This document shows, piece by piece, positions 1-11,283 of a stretch of 21,446 bases of DNA. The DNA lies in the NCBI GenBank assembly GCA_015680685.1, contig MNCI01002165.1:940-22385 (forward strand), written 5' to 3'. A program made the translations under genes and the position numbers. Below the pieces are notes generated by a model. The model did no database searches, was not told the DNA's origin, and saw nothing but the letters and a program-made list of their open reading frames with translations. Positions within the stretch are counted from its first letter, which is position 1. Each line of letters opens with the position of its first letter. This DNA comes from Gnetum montanum (Eukaryota; Streptophyta; Gnetopsida; Gnetales; Gnetaceae).

Positions 1-945
1 TCATGAAGACTAATGCTATCATGTATTGTATTGTTGATCCATTCACTGGTCACGTTGAATTAGTCACCCTATTCCACCATCAATGGTCATTTAGTTAATA
101 ATCCCATACCTTCCTAATATTTTGTAAGGTCATGGGGGTATGATAAACCGTGATATCGCGTATGCAATATCGCATCCACGATATCACATTTGCGATATCA
201 AATCAACCATGTGATATTAGATACCTGATATCACGGCCTGTCTCCTTGCTTATAAATTAGAGGCGGTGCCCTTTTTTTTAGACATTAGAAGTTAGTCCCT
301 TAGCCAAACTCTTGCAAATTTTTCCCCTCAAAGTTAGAATTATTTTTGCATGCCTGTAGTAGGAGTCATAGAGTGAACAGATCTTTATTCGAGCATTGTG
401 TACCTAAGCACACTTTGTGTATGGAAATAAAGACAAACTTCATGATAAACCTTGTAGCATATAGAATAGATTAAGTAGTGTTAATTATTATTTAATGATT
501 TTGTAGTTAATTAATGATTTCTCTCACCCTACAACTCTCTTAGTTAAATACACTTAGTACGACCACTTTGAGCATGCGTGTAGCACTTGGAAATCCAATA
601 ACGATTAGCGTTTGGTAATCCCGACAGCGTTGCACTAGTTCAAGATGTGTACGGCAAGTGGGAACGGATACTAGTGTTAGGAGTACTTAAAACTTACTTA
701 ATGAGTAGTTAATTTGGATTAGTCACTTAGTTATCTCTTTTCCCCTCCTTATTATCTCAGGATGAAATTCCTCAAGCTTACTTAACCATACAACCATGAC
801 ATACAAGTAAGTTTGGGAAGACAACAATTAATCAACCCGTTATTATTCCACAAAGGCACATAGGCACTTAGTCCTTGGAATTCGACTGGATCGTTCATGA
901 AACACTCATATTCGTTTGGTTGAGCGTAGGGGTACCTCGTCACTC
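1..945. other. Noncoding segment with higher CG content; LTR-end-like sequence
   Basis: No convincing coding frame. By eye it holds roughly 25 CG dinucleotides, against about 2-6 per kb in much of the rest of the window, so it looks less decayed by cytosine deamination than what follows. Around 868-935 the text (ccttggaattcgactgg, then gagcgtaggggtacc) resembles the 3' end of plant gypsy LTRs, which often carry a 'tggattcgacc' block. It may be the end of a younger LTR that abuts the integrase remnant. The LTR reading rests on resemblance only; the composition change is visible directly. Confidence 0.4.
148..236. repeat. GATATC cluster closed by a 10-bp inverted repeat
   Basis: GATATC occurs at 152, 180, 194 and 227, with near copies (aatatcgc near 166, gatatt near 213). 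The outer ends, ccgtgatatc (148-157) and gatatcacgg (227-236), are perfect reverse complements, so the block could fold as a long interrupted hairpin. No function is assigned. Confidence 0.65.
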
Positions 946-959
946 ATCAGATGGAATAA

Positions 960-2293
960 CAAAGAGAAGGAAAGTTCACTATCTGGTCTATTTCCTAATG
1001 AACTTCTCTTTACTACTGCAATAAATGAGCACACACTTGTAGAACCAAAATGGTATGATGGCATCCTCATTTATCTTCTCACTCAAGAGATGGCACAAGA
1101 TTTGGATTGTAGGAAGAAATAACAATTTCTTCATTGGGCTAAGCACTTCATGGAAATCAACAGACACCTATACAAGGTGTGCACTAATAGCCCGGTTTGT
1201 TGGTATGTACCTAATGCAAATCAATTGCACATTCTCCAAGATGCTCATGAGGGTCCTTGTGGGGACCACTATGCTAGGAGACACATGGCTATAAAAATCT
1301 TGATGGTAGGATACTATTGGCCCACAAGCTTTAGGGATGCCCAAGAATTTGTGTGATCCTTTAAGCATTATCAACGAGATGGTGGGATGATCTCACGTAT
1401 GGATAGTCCTCAATAATAGATTCTGAAACCCTTTGACATATGGAACATAGATTTCATGGGTCCCATCACACCTATGTCCAATGGGAAGGTATATATAATC
1501 ATTGTTGTTGATTGCTATACCAAATGGGAAAAAGTAGCAACCATCGCCAATTGTACATCATCTATTACTACTTAATTTATACAACAAAATGTTGTGAACA
1601 GGTTTAGGGTGCCATGTGCACTGATTTTTGATAATGGAACCCATTTTACAAGTGCTACTTTTTGAAAACTCATTCAACACTTGGGGGTTGAACATAAATT
1701 AACAACACCCTATCACCCCCAAGCCAACAGTCAAGCAAATGTGACTAACAAGGAGATCACAAAGATTCTAACAAGAACTATTAGCAAATATAGGAGAGAC
1801 TAGAGCACAAAACTCAACGATGCCCTTTGGGCCTACCACTAAACATGAAAACTCCCTATTGACTACTCTCCCTACAAGCTAGTGTATAGAAAACTTCCAA
1901 TACTCCTAATTCAATCCAAGCTATGTACACTCTCCATGGCCTATGACCTGGATCTTGACCTAAGTTTGAAACAAAAAGAAAGATTGATCAACTTAAATGT
2001 GCTAGGTGAAAATCAATTGGTAGCCCTATCTTGGAATGAAGTGCACAAGAAATTTAACAAACAATGTCATGATCTTAGAATACAAAAAGTAAAATTTCCA
2101 TTGGCAAATAAAGTTCTCCATTGTATCCCCACACACGTACCACAAAAATCCAAATTCCAAATGGTGTGAGACGGGCATTATATAATTTATGAAACCTTTC
2201 CTTCTAGGGTCATGATCATATACAAACTTGAAAGTCTAAACAAAAAACATTTGGTCAACATCCAACAGATAAAGCCTTTCCATGAGCCCAAGT
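960..2293 (+). pseudogene. Ty3/gypsy integrase remnant (C-terminal part of pol)
   Basis: Integrase joins retroelement cDNA to host DNA. One frame runs from about 960 to 2293 with around a dozen stops and no obvious frameshift. In order: the linker before integrase (EPKWYDGILIYLLT near 1043-1084); the zinc-binding domain (AHEGPCGDHYARRHM, 1243-1287), whose two cysteines have become Phe (1360-1362) and Tyr (1369-1371); and the catalytic core. The core has Asp in WNIDFMGP (1450-1452), Asp in DNGTHFTS (1630-1632), the YHPQANSQAN block, and then Asn (1738-1740) exactly 36 codons after the second Asp, where the D,D-35-E glutamate belongs. A C-terminal stretch ends with QQIKPFHEPK. Several stops sit where the family has Trp (RD-stop before STKL, and T-stop-KL). 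Tat/Athila-type gypsy; inactive. Confidence 0.9.
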
Positions 2294-4293
2294 AAGCTAA
2301 TACAACACATACCTCAATGGATGGGCAACCACACTCAATTTTTTGAATCTCCTCCTTCCAATTCAATCATGAGGGAGATGGCCATCCATGCTAATCATAT
2401 ACGTTGCTCCTCACTTTTTCTATGTTTTTTTTTACACATTTTTATTTTTGCAAATTTTTTATTTCACACTTTTTTGATTTTTTTTTAAATTTCTCCTATT
2501 TTACACCATTTTTTGTTTTACACCATTGTTAGTACATTTAAATTTTTCTTGAATATTTTTAACTTTCTTATATATTTTACTTTATTTTAGTGTGATTTTA
2601 TAATTTTTTATTAATAAACATACCTTATGCCAAAAATACACAATGGTGCTATAGCTATTACTAATGGTGGTTTGTGCTTAATGTTTTGTTTGCTAATGTC
2701 TAGTTTCTATATTTGAATTTTTGTACTGATGGCTAAGACATGGTTTTTTTTCATGGAATAGGCAATGAGTTCATAACATCCACCCATCTAGAAAATCTAC
2801 GGTCTTCCTTCTTTTAGAAGTATGAGCTTCCTTTTATTAAATAAAATTTTAATAAATTTATGATCTTGGTAGTTTTTAGAATTGGAAAGGATTCAAAGGT
2901 TTGCACTAGGTGTGACTTCAAGGGGACTCAATACTTTGTGTACTCTTCTACTTGCTTGGGTGCATGAGTGTTTTCATAGGCTTCTTACCATTTTGTGTCA
3001 ACCAATAACAAGAGGTTGAATAACTCTTTGCATGGTGTGCTCTCATCTAAAAAGGAAAAAAATAAACAAAACAAAAAAATGATGAAAATTTAAAGGACAC
3101 CCCTTCGACAAATAAATGGGCTATAAGCACTAGCTATGGATCTTATCAAGTCATTTAAACAAAAATTCACAAGGGACTTCTTATGACCTTAATTTGTAAT
3201 TCCATCCCACCTTCTCCATCATCCATTTATGCTACCCATAACTCACATCACTATTGGTGTCCATGTTCTTGATTTGGTATCTTTGTCTAACGTACTTGAA
3301 TTCTTTGGTAGAATCTTCTGAGTTTTGATCCTTAACTTTCATCAACCATTAATCACCTATGGAGCCCACAAACTCCTTAGGTTGAGGGGATACAATGGAA
3401 AACAAGGCATGTGCCTACTATGGGAAGCATCCACATGCATATCTCTTGGTTGGGTTCATTAAGCATCATATCCTTAGGCATTCTTGCAATCAAAATATTT
3501 CATACCCCAAACCATGTGCTCCTCTAAGGATTTTCTTTAATTCACACATTCTCCATCAATTTTTTGAATTTTTAAGCTTTCAAAGAACCTCTTCAATGAT
3601 TTAATCATATTCTTGGATTTTTTGGAACTCCATGGATCCCAAATTCATTCAAAAAATTCCTTGTATTTTTCAAAATATTCAAATTTGAAAATTTTGTTTA
3701 TGGACCCCATAAATACGGATCTGTTGATGGAGCCCATGTATATACGAGGCCCTATATATGTGGCCCCATTGACGTAGTGTAAAAATAGTATAAATATGCA
3801 AGACCTCCCTTAGAAATGTTCACATTTGCTCAAAAATGCTACGGGAGTTTTTCAAATTTTCAAAGCCCAAAACCTTCCAGAGCCCATAACTTCCTAATCA
3901 TTTATCCAAATCACTCTGTTCTTTAGCCCTATAGCTACCAAAGGTAAGCTCTTGATCAAGGGGGCCACAAATGTGCCATGTTGGACAAAAAAAGTTTTGC
4001 CATTTTTCTAACTTCCACAAAGGTTTAACTAGGAGATCAACATTTAAACACCAACTTACAAAAGTTAAACCTTTCCAACAAGCTCCAGTGACACTTATAA
4101 TAAAAATTAATTAATAAAATAATTAATTTTCCATGGTCCAACCTTAGCCAAGTGTAACTAATTAGCAAGATAAGGTATTCAAAAAATTTCAAGTTACACA
4201 TTATCTCTACTAATCTATGGATGTGTTGTGACAACAAATAGCACCAAAAGGCAAACACACACAAGAAGGAGGACCATCTTAACAACGGGAGAA
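2294..4293. other. Noncoding stretch: T-rich tail, A-rich tract, possible TATA box
   Basis: 2411-2640 is strongly T-rich (runs of 5-10 T), as often seen downstream of plant gypsy integrase genes. An A/purine-rich tract lies at 3050-3079 (aaaaaggaaaaaaataaac and onward), followed by TG; this could be a polypurine tract and LTR edge. A TATA-like word (tataaata) is at 3789-3796, about 500 bp before the ATG of the accessory ORF. No conserved coding signal was seen on either strand. The polypurine-tract and promoter readings are tentative. Confidence 0.35.
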
Positions 4294-5735
4294 ATGGCCA
4301 AGAACAAGCCTAGGAAGAAACAATTGCAACCTAGGCCACAAGTCCTCTTAGGGAAGAGGTTGACGTGGAATCCATTCATTAAATTCCAAGACCAACAACA
4401 GTAATAGAACATTCCCACTGAAATGAGGCACTAGCTTAGCAAGCAAACCTTGAGGTGACCTTGAAGGATGCCTACCTAACTTAAATCAGATCTAAGAAGG
4501 TCCAAAATATTATGCTCCATGAGTTAAACTTTGGCTCTTTCTTGGAGCAAGCACATAAACATGTACAGGACCAACTGAAGACCTCTTCCATGTGGCCAGT
4601 TATCACTTCTAGTGGAGAGTGGTACATGGGAGGGATATTCTTATTTTGGAAAAATAAGTAGGCCAATTCAATAGTCAAAATCAAGGACATATCAGTGTCC
4701 TATTCGATGTGGCCAGTGCTAAAGCACTTGGGTTGCTAGAAACTAGGGTGAATCTTGCAGAGATTCCAATGCAAGCAAACCCAGCATCAAAAAGGAATGG
4801 GTTCAACGATGCTATGGCATTGACCACAAGAAGTACAATGCACTCACATTAGCAAAAAGAATTCACTACAAGATTACGACCTTTCACCTAAACCCCATGG
4901 TGAGGCCTAGCAAGATCATTGCTTTTTCTACCTATGCATGCACTGCTCTCAATGGGAGATTCCCTATTAACCTTCAACAGTTCAATAGTAGTTTAAAGAG
5001 AATGAACATGGAAGGAAGGCACTACCCTTTCCATGCCTCATTAGAAAACTCCATCCAATAGAAGGGATAATCCGCTATACAAATGATGCTATCACACGTG
5101 CTCTAATCACTAATTGGGTAGAGATGATAAAGGATAAGATGCCTACAAAAACTATTTAAGAAGAAGAGTAGCAGCCACCACCTCCACTTGCCACTCAAAA
5201 AATGGTGCTAAATATTGCTGCAACATCCCAATGGTTACACGAGTATTGAGAATGGCTCTTGAGTGAGCAAGAGCAATGAGCAAGCACAAGTGGTGGGGAA
5301 CCATCTATGTATCGACTAGTGATGAGTAACCTAAATGAGAAAGCCTGAATAGTTAGCTTGATGGGAGGATCTGGATCCATCTTCTTAGCTCAATGAACGT
5401 AGTTGTTCACTAGGTTGAATGTTAACACCAGAGAGGTAACGATATCTCTTGTAGAACAATATCCACTCTTAGAGATTTTTGGGAATGCTACAACCTTCTT
5501 AGTGTACTTCAAGGATAGCAAGGATGCAACAATATTGGTGATACAACACCAAGGGCAGGAGAAAACAGTAGAGGTGGTTATTGACAAAATTGCCAAAATA
5601 CTAAATGCACCTATGGCATCTGTACCATACATCACTACACTTAAAGATGTGCAGATGTCTGTAGGGGCCATAAGCAACAAATTAAGTGTAGCATAGTATG
5701 AAGAACTATTGGATCAACTGGTGGGTGAAACACCA
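4294..5735 (+). pseudogene. Decayed accessory ORF of a retroelement, function unknown
   Basis: Starts at an ATG in good plant context (gagaaATGGcc) with a basic N-terminus (MAKNKPRKKQLQPRPQ). Open stretches in two frames follow one another: about 4294-4402; about 4434-4680; an uninterrupted 88-codon run at 4795-5058 beginning EWVQRCYGIDHKKYNALTLA; then 5067-5696, which includes a Pro-rich run (QPPPPLATQ) and a stop-free 98-codon end. At least three frameshifts and about 15 stops break it. The middle (SKIIAFSTYACTALNGRF, then PINLQ) loosely recalls the accessory ORF of Athila-like elements annotated as putative plant transposon protein. Its place after integrase and before a candidate LTR matches the env-like position of Athila. 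Alternatively it lies upstream of gag like Ogre ORF1. I see no membrane segment that would support an envelope role. Confidence 0.5.
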
Positions 5736-6117
5736 CAAAATTTTTCATGCTATAATCAATCATCATCCTGTAGATTTCACCCCATGAAACTTGAGGTAAA
5801 ATTTAATTGTAAATGTAAAAACTATAACCCACAATGAGTAATTTCACATACTTTATACTTTTGGAGCTGAAAATGCCTCATAAGTGGTCAAATCCTCATT
5901 GCACAAGTGAAAAAAAGTTACCTAGTATTTATAATGGGGCTTGGCAAGGTCAAAATGCCTGTTGGAACATCAAAAAGGGCAATTTGATGGGTTTTATAGG
6001 GGATATATATTTTTCTCTATTGGAAACACCTGTAAGGGGTAGATCTCACCTACCCCTAGCATGGAAAGGTGAAGGGTTTGGAGACTTTCCCCTCTTTAAC
6101 ATGGAGACCAAATTCAC

Positions 6118-6275
6118 AACTTAGAAACTTTCCCCCTTAACTTAGAAAGTTTTTCCCTAATGTGAAAGTTTTCCCCCAGCTTGGAAACTCTTGCCCCCAA
6201 CCTAGAAAGTTTTCCTTAGCTTGGAAACTTTTTTACCAATGTGGAAAATTCAATCCCCCAGTGTGGAAGCCACAA
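6118..6275 (+). repeat. Degenerate ~20-bp tandem repeat, about 8 units
   Basis: Successive units follow the pattern aac/agc-ttggaaa-cttt-ccccc, for example aacttagaaactttccccc, agcttggaaactcttgcccc, aatgtggaaaattcaatccc. Alternate units begin aacttag, agcttgg or aatgtgg. The repeat contains the same 'cttggaa' and 'ccccc' words as the larger palindrome family found elsewhere in the window, suggesting a common origin. Confidence 0.7.
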
Positions 6276-6557
6276 GAAGAAAAATTCATCAATTCATGCA
6301 CTTCAACATTAACCAACCACTTGAACAAGCATGGTGGAGAGTTTAGTGTGGAAGATTCATCTCCAACATGGAAGGTTTGCCCTAGTTACTATTTATAGTA
6401 AACAGAATGGCCATGGAGAAAAGCACTTACTATGTATAGTAACTCCCAAATTTGGGCATCCATCTCACCTAAAATTATAGCAAATTTTCAACCATTACAA
6501 TCAAATTTGTAGCTATCTCATAGCCAATTTGTAGCCCCATTCATGGCCCAAAGATCC

Positions 6558-6564
6558 TATAAAA
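6558..6564 (+). promoter_or_regulatory. TATA box of the candidate LTR
   Basis: tataaaa inside cctataaaagg, a near-ideal plant TATA box. It is paired with a poly(A) signal at 7118 and lies about 2 kb upstream of the gag start. Assignment is by consensus only. Confidence 0.4.
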
Positions 6565-7117
6565 GGTAGCCTTCAACACTATTTATAGGTTTACCAACTT
6601 TTTGCATATAAGAAATTTTGGTTGGAGCAATTTTTCTCATGGTTCAGCATTTTTGACAAGGTCCAACACTTACAAGAAATTTGCATATACATACTTCCAC
6701 ACTTGGGGTATTTTTAGGCACTCAAGAGCTCTTACAAGTTCCCATACTTGCATTCTCTTGAATCCTAGCATGGAAGCAGTGAGGCCTTGAGATTTGGTGG
6801 ATTTTTTGTGTTAACACTACACTTTTGGGATTCAAAACCCAACGTGGAGCAACTTGGCATCTAAATATTCCACCTTTCTCATCCCCCCATCTCCCCTCCT
6901 CCACCATCCCCCTCCCAGCAGTGACCCAATTGACATATCCAAGGTTGCAGTAGTGAAGAAAGGTTGAATACCATCAAGAGTGGCTTAGCACTTAGATTAT
7001 GGAGAAAATCACCTTAGCTTCAATGGGCTTTGAACTCTTGACAAGTGAACCTCCCTTTTTTTCTTATCTAGGCACCATTTGTGCACATTTCTCTAACTTA
7101 TTCTTTATTCTTTTCTC

Positions 7118-7123
7118 AATAAA
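7118..7123 (+). terminator. Poly(A) signal AATAAA of the candidate LTR
   Basis: AATAAA inside ctcaataaagttttaagttt, followed by T-rich sequence. The 560-bp distance from the TATA box suits an LTR R region. The motif is common by chance in AT-rich DNA, so support comes only from the pairing. Confidence 0.35.
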
Positions 7124-7440
7124 GTTTTAAGTTTTAAGTTTTGTGTTCAAAAATAAATTATATTTGTGCATTATTCAGATCTATTCATATTTTCATGTTT
7201 TGCATCTCATAGGTCCTTGGTTGATCTGCTAGATTGTCTAGGGTGCTTTGAATCCCATTTTTATCATGAATGCCCTAGGGATTTAGGGTTGGGAAACTAC
7301 TTGCATCAAAGATCCTTGATATTCATTCTAGCAATCAAGGTTTTCGATTGCAACAATTTTTCTTAGTGCTAGAAGGAGGGTCTTCACCTAAATTCTATAT
7401 TTTTATTTCCATTTGTAAGCTTTTTTTTTTATTTCTTATA

Positions 7441-8400
7441 GCCAAAACCTTTGAGGAATCGATGCTAGTCTTTTCCCCCCTTTGACCAAAATTGCAGCAT
7501 GGGAGTTACAAGTGATTGAGCTTTGGCTTTTTACAACACTTGCTATGAATTTTACAACCCAAAGCCATCATTGATATCTCTTTCCCCCTATTGTTTCTAT
7601 TGCCAAAAAAATTTTCTCAAAATTTCAAAGTGGGTGGTTTAACTCATCTATGAGTTGGCTTTCCCCCCATTTTTCCAGGCTAAGAAAATTAGTAGCTAGC
7701 TAAAACCAATTTTAGTGGAAAAATATGAACTTTCCACTTTGGTTTTCAGCCTTTCCCCCCATCAATGTTGAGGTAGGTTTGAGATTCCCATCATATCACC
7801 CTCCTTCTTTCCCCCCTCTACCATACCCAATAGCATGGAAGTAGTTGGGAGACTAGCGTTGATGAAGTTTGAAACTAATTTTATAATTAGATCTACTTTT
7901 GTTGCAAGTTAAAAGCCATTTTCTAGCCAAAACTCCCAAGAAATCCAATGCTGCCTTTACTCCCTATAGCAAAAACCTTAGCATGGAAGCTATAGGTGGT
8001 TTGAGTGCTGGAATTTTATAATATTTGTTGTGAATTCCTAGAGTAAAGCCAGCATGGAAGCCTTAATAAACATTTATTTTTGTTGTCATAATCTCTACCA
8101 CTAAACTAATGTTAGTTTCCATACCGACCAAGCCTACTTTTCCCTCCTTTTTGGTGAAGGTTGGCAACCTTCAAAAACCATCTTTGGAAATTGCCAAGTT
8201 TCCATTTTTGGTTTTCAAACTTTTCCCCCTCCCTCCAATGTTGGAATAAGAAGGTGTGAGATTTTCATTATCTCACCCCCTCCCCTTCTTTTCCCTCCTA
8301 CCATACCTAGTGTAGAGGCACTTGGGAAGCCAACTTGGATGAGGTTTGAAGCCAACGTGGTCAATATTCTATTTCTGGTAAAGGGGTAAACTCCCCTTAT
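7441..8400 (+). repeat. ~480-bp tandem duplication in the gag leader
   Basis: Copy 1 (about 7441-7915) and copy 2 (about 7925-8400) align in order. The shared blocks are: gccaaaacc...gatgct (7441 / 7926); gcatgg(g/a)ag (7497 / 7981); cttgctatgaattttacaaccc against atttgttgtgaattcctag; and ctttcccccc-atcaatgttgagg against cttttccccctccctccaatgttgg (7750 / 8222). Then follow tctaccatacc against cctaccatacc and gatgaagtttgaa(a/g)c. The offset is 473-485 bp. Both copies carry poly-C tracts and 'agcatggaag' words shared with the palindrome array at 18.3-20.0 kb. Confidence 0.7.
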
Positions 8401-8540
8401 CCCCCACTTACTAATTATAGTAAGTATATCATTGTTTGTCATTTTCATTTCCTCTAAGACTTGTTGAATTTCATTCACTAGAATTTACTCCTATTTTATC
8501 ATTTATAGCCTATTCTTAAGCAATCCTCAGCACTATAACT

Positions 8541-10552
8541 ATGCCTTTTCAAAAATCCACCAATTTTCCCTTCACCTTTATTGGCGAAGATCATAACCAA
8601 CAAGTCATAAGGGTGTATGATCAAAAAGACCCTACAGTCATTGAGTGTAGGTGATCTTTGAGAGTCATAGGGGAGAGTCTTGATTTTGCAGCCATAAATG
8701 AAGATCATTATAACTTCATTTGTGCCAAAATATAGGCAAGCATGCTAATTCCATGAATTGAAGTCAAGGAAAAAATGGAGTTTGAGCTCATACATAGGGA
8801 TGGAAAAGAGTACATCCCTTCCCCGTATGAAGAAGTTCCTCTTAAGAACATCTATTCTAGTGTCCTAGCCCAATTGATTGCTAGAGAAGAGGAAGATGAC
8901 CAGCCTACCTTTGGGAAACAAAAGAAAGAGGAAGATGAATTTAGGGCTAAATCTAAGCCTAAAATGTCATAGAACCTATCCCTAGGCATGGTGCCACCAT
9001 CTTCCACTCCTTCATGCCCTATTATGGCAAATCCCATGCTAGTTGTAGCTACACATCACACTAAATCAATGCACAAACAACAAACTATAACACATCAATG
9101 TCATTTGCAACATAGCCTCAATATACAAAACCATCAATGGTGGCTATTACCACCATAAATCTATTAACTACTCACATGGGGTCCACCATGAGACCCCTAG
9201 CAACACAAGGATCACACACCATGTTTGTCCCATTTGTGCCTCAAGTACTAACACAAACATCTTTTTCCTTATTTGGCCCATAAGCCACAACCATTACGTA
9301 ACCTTTTACTTCTTTCATGCGACCCATTATAAGGTCACAAGCCCTACAACAAATGCCACAACCTTATGTACAAACCTTGCAAACTATGGGGCCACTGCAA
9401 GGCTTGGATCAAACCTTCCAAATGATCTAAGACCTAACAGAGGAGTTCAAAAAGCTTAAAGCCTCTACCACACAAACTGTCAAGATTATAGACTTCTACT
9501 AGGACAATCCCATAAGTCCTGTAGTCCCACCCTTGATACTTTCTCCCGGTGTCCCCATTCCACAATTTAGTAAATATAATAGAGAAGGTAACCCTAATGC
9601 TCACCTTATTACCTTTTGATCTAAATGTTTTCTCTTGCAACCATGGCCTCATACCATCATGAAGATTTTCCCTATCTCTTTGATTGGGAAAGCACTCAAT
9701 TGGTATCGTACATTGCCCAAAGGATCTATATCCTCTTTGGAAGACTTAGTAACCTAGTTTTTCAACCTCTTCAAGTATAACTTGAAGCCTAACACAACAC
9801 TTGATCAACTTATGAAGGTCAAGTCGGGGTCCTTAGAACCTATACAAAAATTCATTCAATAGTGGAATGAATTGCTGAATGAAATACCAAAGCCCATAGT
9901 TGATGCCCACTTGTTAGCCATATTCAAGGGAGCAATTAATGACTTTATCAAGTCTAAACTCTACTACCTTGATCCATGATCTCTGAGCCAAGCATTCTCA
10001 TAAACCAAAAATATAGAGGATGCTGTGAAGACCAACCATGATCAAGCCTATATATCACATACAAGCCAACACACTCAAAGAGATAAAGAAAAGACCAAAC
10101 AAAACAACACTATCGTAACAACTATAACCAAAGAAACCAAGACCATGAACCAAGGGTTGAAGGTCAACCCGCCCAAGGTCCCCACCAATGACCGCAATAA
10201 TTAATCATCAACTTTTGGGACCACTAGATTGACAACAAATAGACCCAACTTTGAAAGGAAGGATAGGTCTAAATACACCACATTGCTATTAAAATCATCC
10301 AAGTTGCTAGACCAACTATTAAGAAGTGGATGCATGGAACATAAACAAATGACTAGAGTCACTTGAAAGAAACACAAGAGACTATGTGAAATAGCGAAAG
10401 ATCCCACTCAAGCAACAAAAGATGATCCCCACTTGCCTAAATACTTTAAGCTAAACTGCTTCTACCATTATCATCAACTGCCTAGTCATGATAAAAAATT
10501 TTGCCTTGTGTTGAAGGATGACCTACAAAGGATGAAAGATAGGGGGAACTAG
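8541..10552 (+). pseudogene. gag: Ty3/gypsy gag (capsid plus nucleocapsid) remnant
   Basis: Gag builds the cytoplasmic virus-like particle that packages element RNA. The ATG at 8541 opens a readable frame (MPFQKSTNFPFTFIGED, stops included) through 8972, with an acidic/basic linker (AREEEDDQ, KQKKEEDEFR). A frameshift near 9000 moves to the frame used by the rest. The capsid region begins SPGVPIPQFSKYNREGNPNA (from 9542) and includes SLIGKALNWYRTLPKGSISS (9683-9742) and SLEPIQKFIQ, the typical Tat/Athila gag pattern. At 10457-10504 a zinc-knuckle-like CFYHYHQLPSHDKKFC keeps the terminal His-x4-Cys but has His in place of the second Cys and wider spacing. It ends in TAG after MKDRGN. About 15 stops are present, including TGA; inactive. 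Confidence 0.85.
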
Positions 10553-11283
10553 TCTTAGATGCTTCTAACCCAATTTGGCCACAAAACTAGTTAATTCAGG
10601 TCTATAAAGACCGATTGAATGCTAATGATAGCCCTTATGTTATTTTGGCATTCAACATCAATGACAACCGAAGAGCTGCAAGAGAACCATTTGTGATTCA
10701 AGTGCCCATATACAATGAAAGAGCTTTTTAAGCTTCCCATAGCTCAAAATCTCCCTTTGTTGTAAGAGTACCATTCGGATGCCTTTGAGGGAACCTTTTG
10801 TCATCAAGGTCTCTCAACCCAATACAACCCAAATAGCCATATCCTAAACAACTACACAACACCCCCTTGTGGTGGCCAATGCTACCGCCTCTTCCTTACA
10901 TCCAATGGATGACAACCAAAAACTTTTAGCCAACCAAAGGAAGAAGCATAAGCCAAAGCCTAACAACAAGGGAGAAAAGCAAATGGAGGCACAAAAGGAA
11001 GTGGATCCACTAAAGCCGACTCCCATCTCGGCTATACCTATGACCTTCTCTACCCCATCTCCTTCAACTAGAAAGCCCCAAGAGGGCACTAAAGCCCACA
11101 ACTAAGACAATAAGGAAGAGCCACAATAGCCACAGCCTAAAGCCAAAGTCTACATTTTGGGATGCATGGAGGAAGTAAAGCACAACCAAGGTGAAAAGCC
11201 CATGACCAACAACAAAACTTCCTCAATGCAATGGACCAAGTTAGGTAATTTCTTAAGCAAAAAAACACAACCCTAAGCCTGTA
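10553..11283 (+). pseudogene. Gag-protease linker, decayed
   Basis: Low-complexity coding remnant joining gag and protease. A motif of the form PFVI/V-x-VP appears three times: REPFVIQVP near 10680-10706, SPFVVRVPF near 10751-10777, and REPFVIKVS near 10787-10813, in differing frames. From about 10779 one frame runs to 11105 and is rich in Lys, Pro, Gln and Asn (NQRKKHKPKPNNKGEKQ, then STPSPSTRKPQ). Such flexible linkers are usual here in Tat-like elements. I assign no enzyme activity. Confidence 0.6.

Larger units (their letters stand above)
5760..7440 (+). mobile_element. Candidate gypsy LTR (ends not resolved)
   Basis: Noncoding, with a strong TATA box (cctataaaagg at 6555-6565) and an AATAAA signal at 7118-7123 about 560 bp downstream. 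This is the spacing of a U3-R-U5 LTR on the + strand, and gag starts downstream at 8541. The upstream part holds 20-bp tandem repeats (6118-6275). A small hairpin (gcaatc...gattgc) lies near 7332-7352. No TG...CA ends, primer-binding site or second copy could be assigned, so the span is approximate. Confidence 0.35.

Noticed and set aside
3080-4200. Complete LTR beginning at the TG after the A-rich tract
   Set aside because: Only the A-rich tract and a TATA-like word support it; no CA end, poly(A) signal or second copy was found, so it is only mentioned within the noncoding entry.
4037-4418. - strand ORFs with hydrophobic, Cys-rich text as membrane proteins
   Set aside because: AT-rich noncoding DNA read backwards gives such text; no start context, partner exons or continuity with other frames.
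5390-5680. - strand ORF of 96 codons
   Set aside because: Mirror of the last stop-free segment of the accessory ORF; the + strand frame connects to further open segments upstream, the - strand one does not.
8215-8478. - strand ORF of 87 codons, Gly-rich
   Set aside because: Lies over the 480-bp duplication; the Gly run comes from poly-C tracts read backwards. No support from position or composition.
10844-11105. - strand ORF of 85 codons with hydrophobic text
   Set aside because: Complement of the Lys/Pro-rich gag-protease linker, which is the supported + strand coding region.
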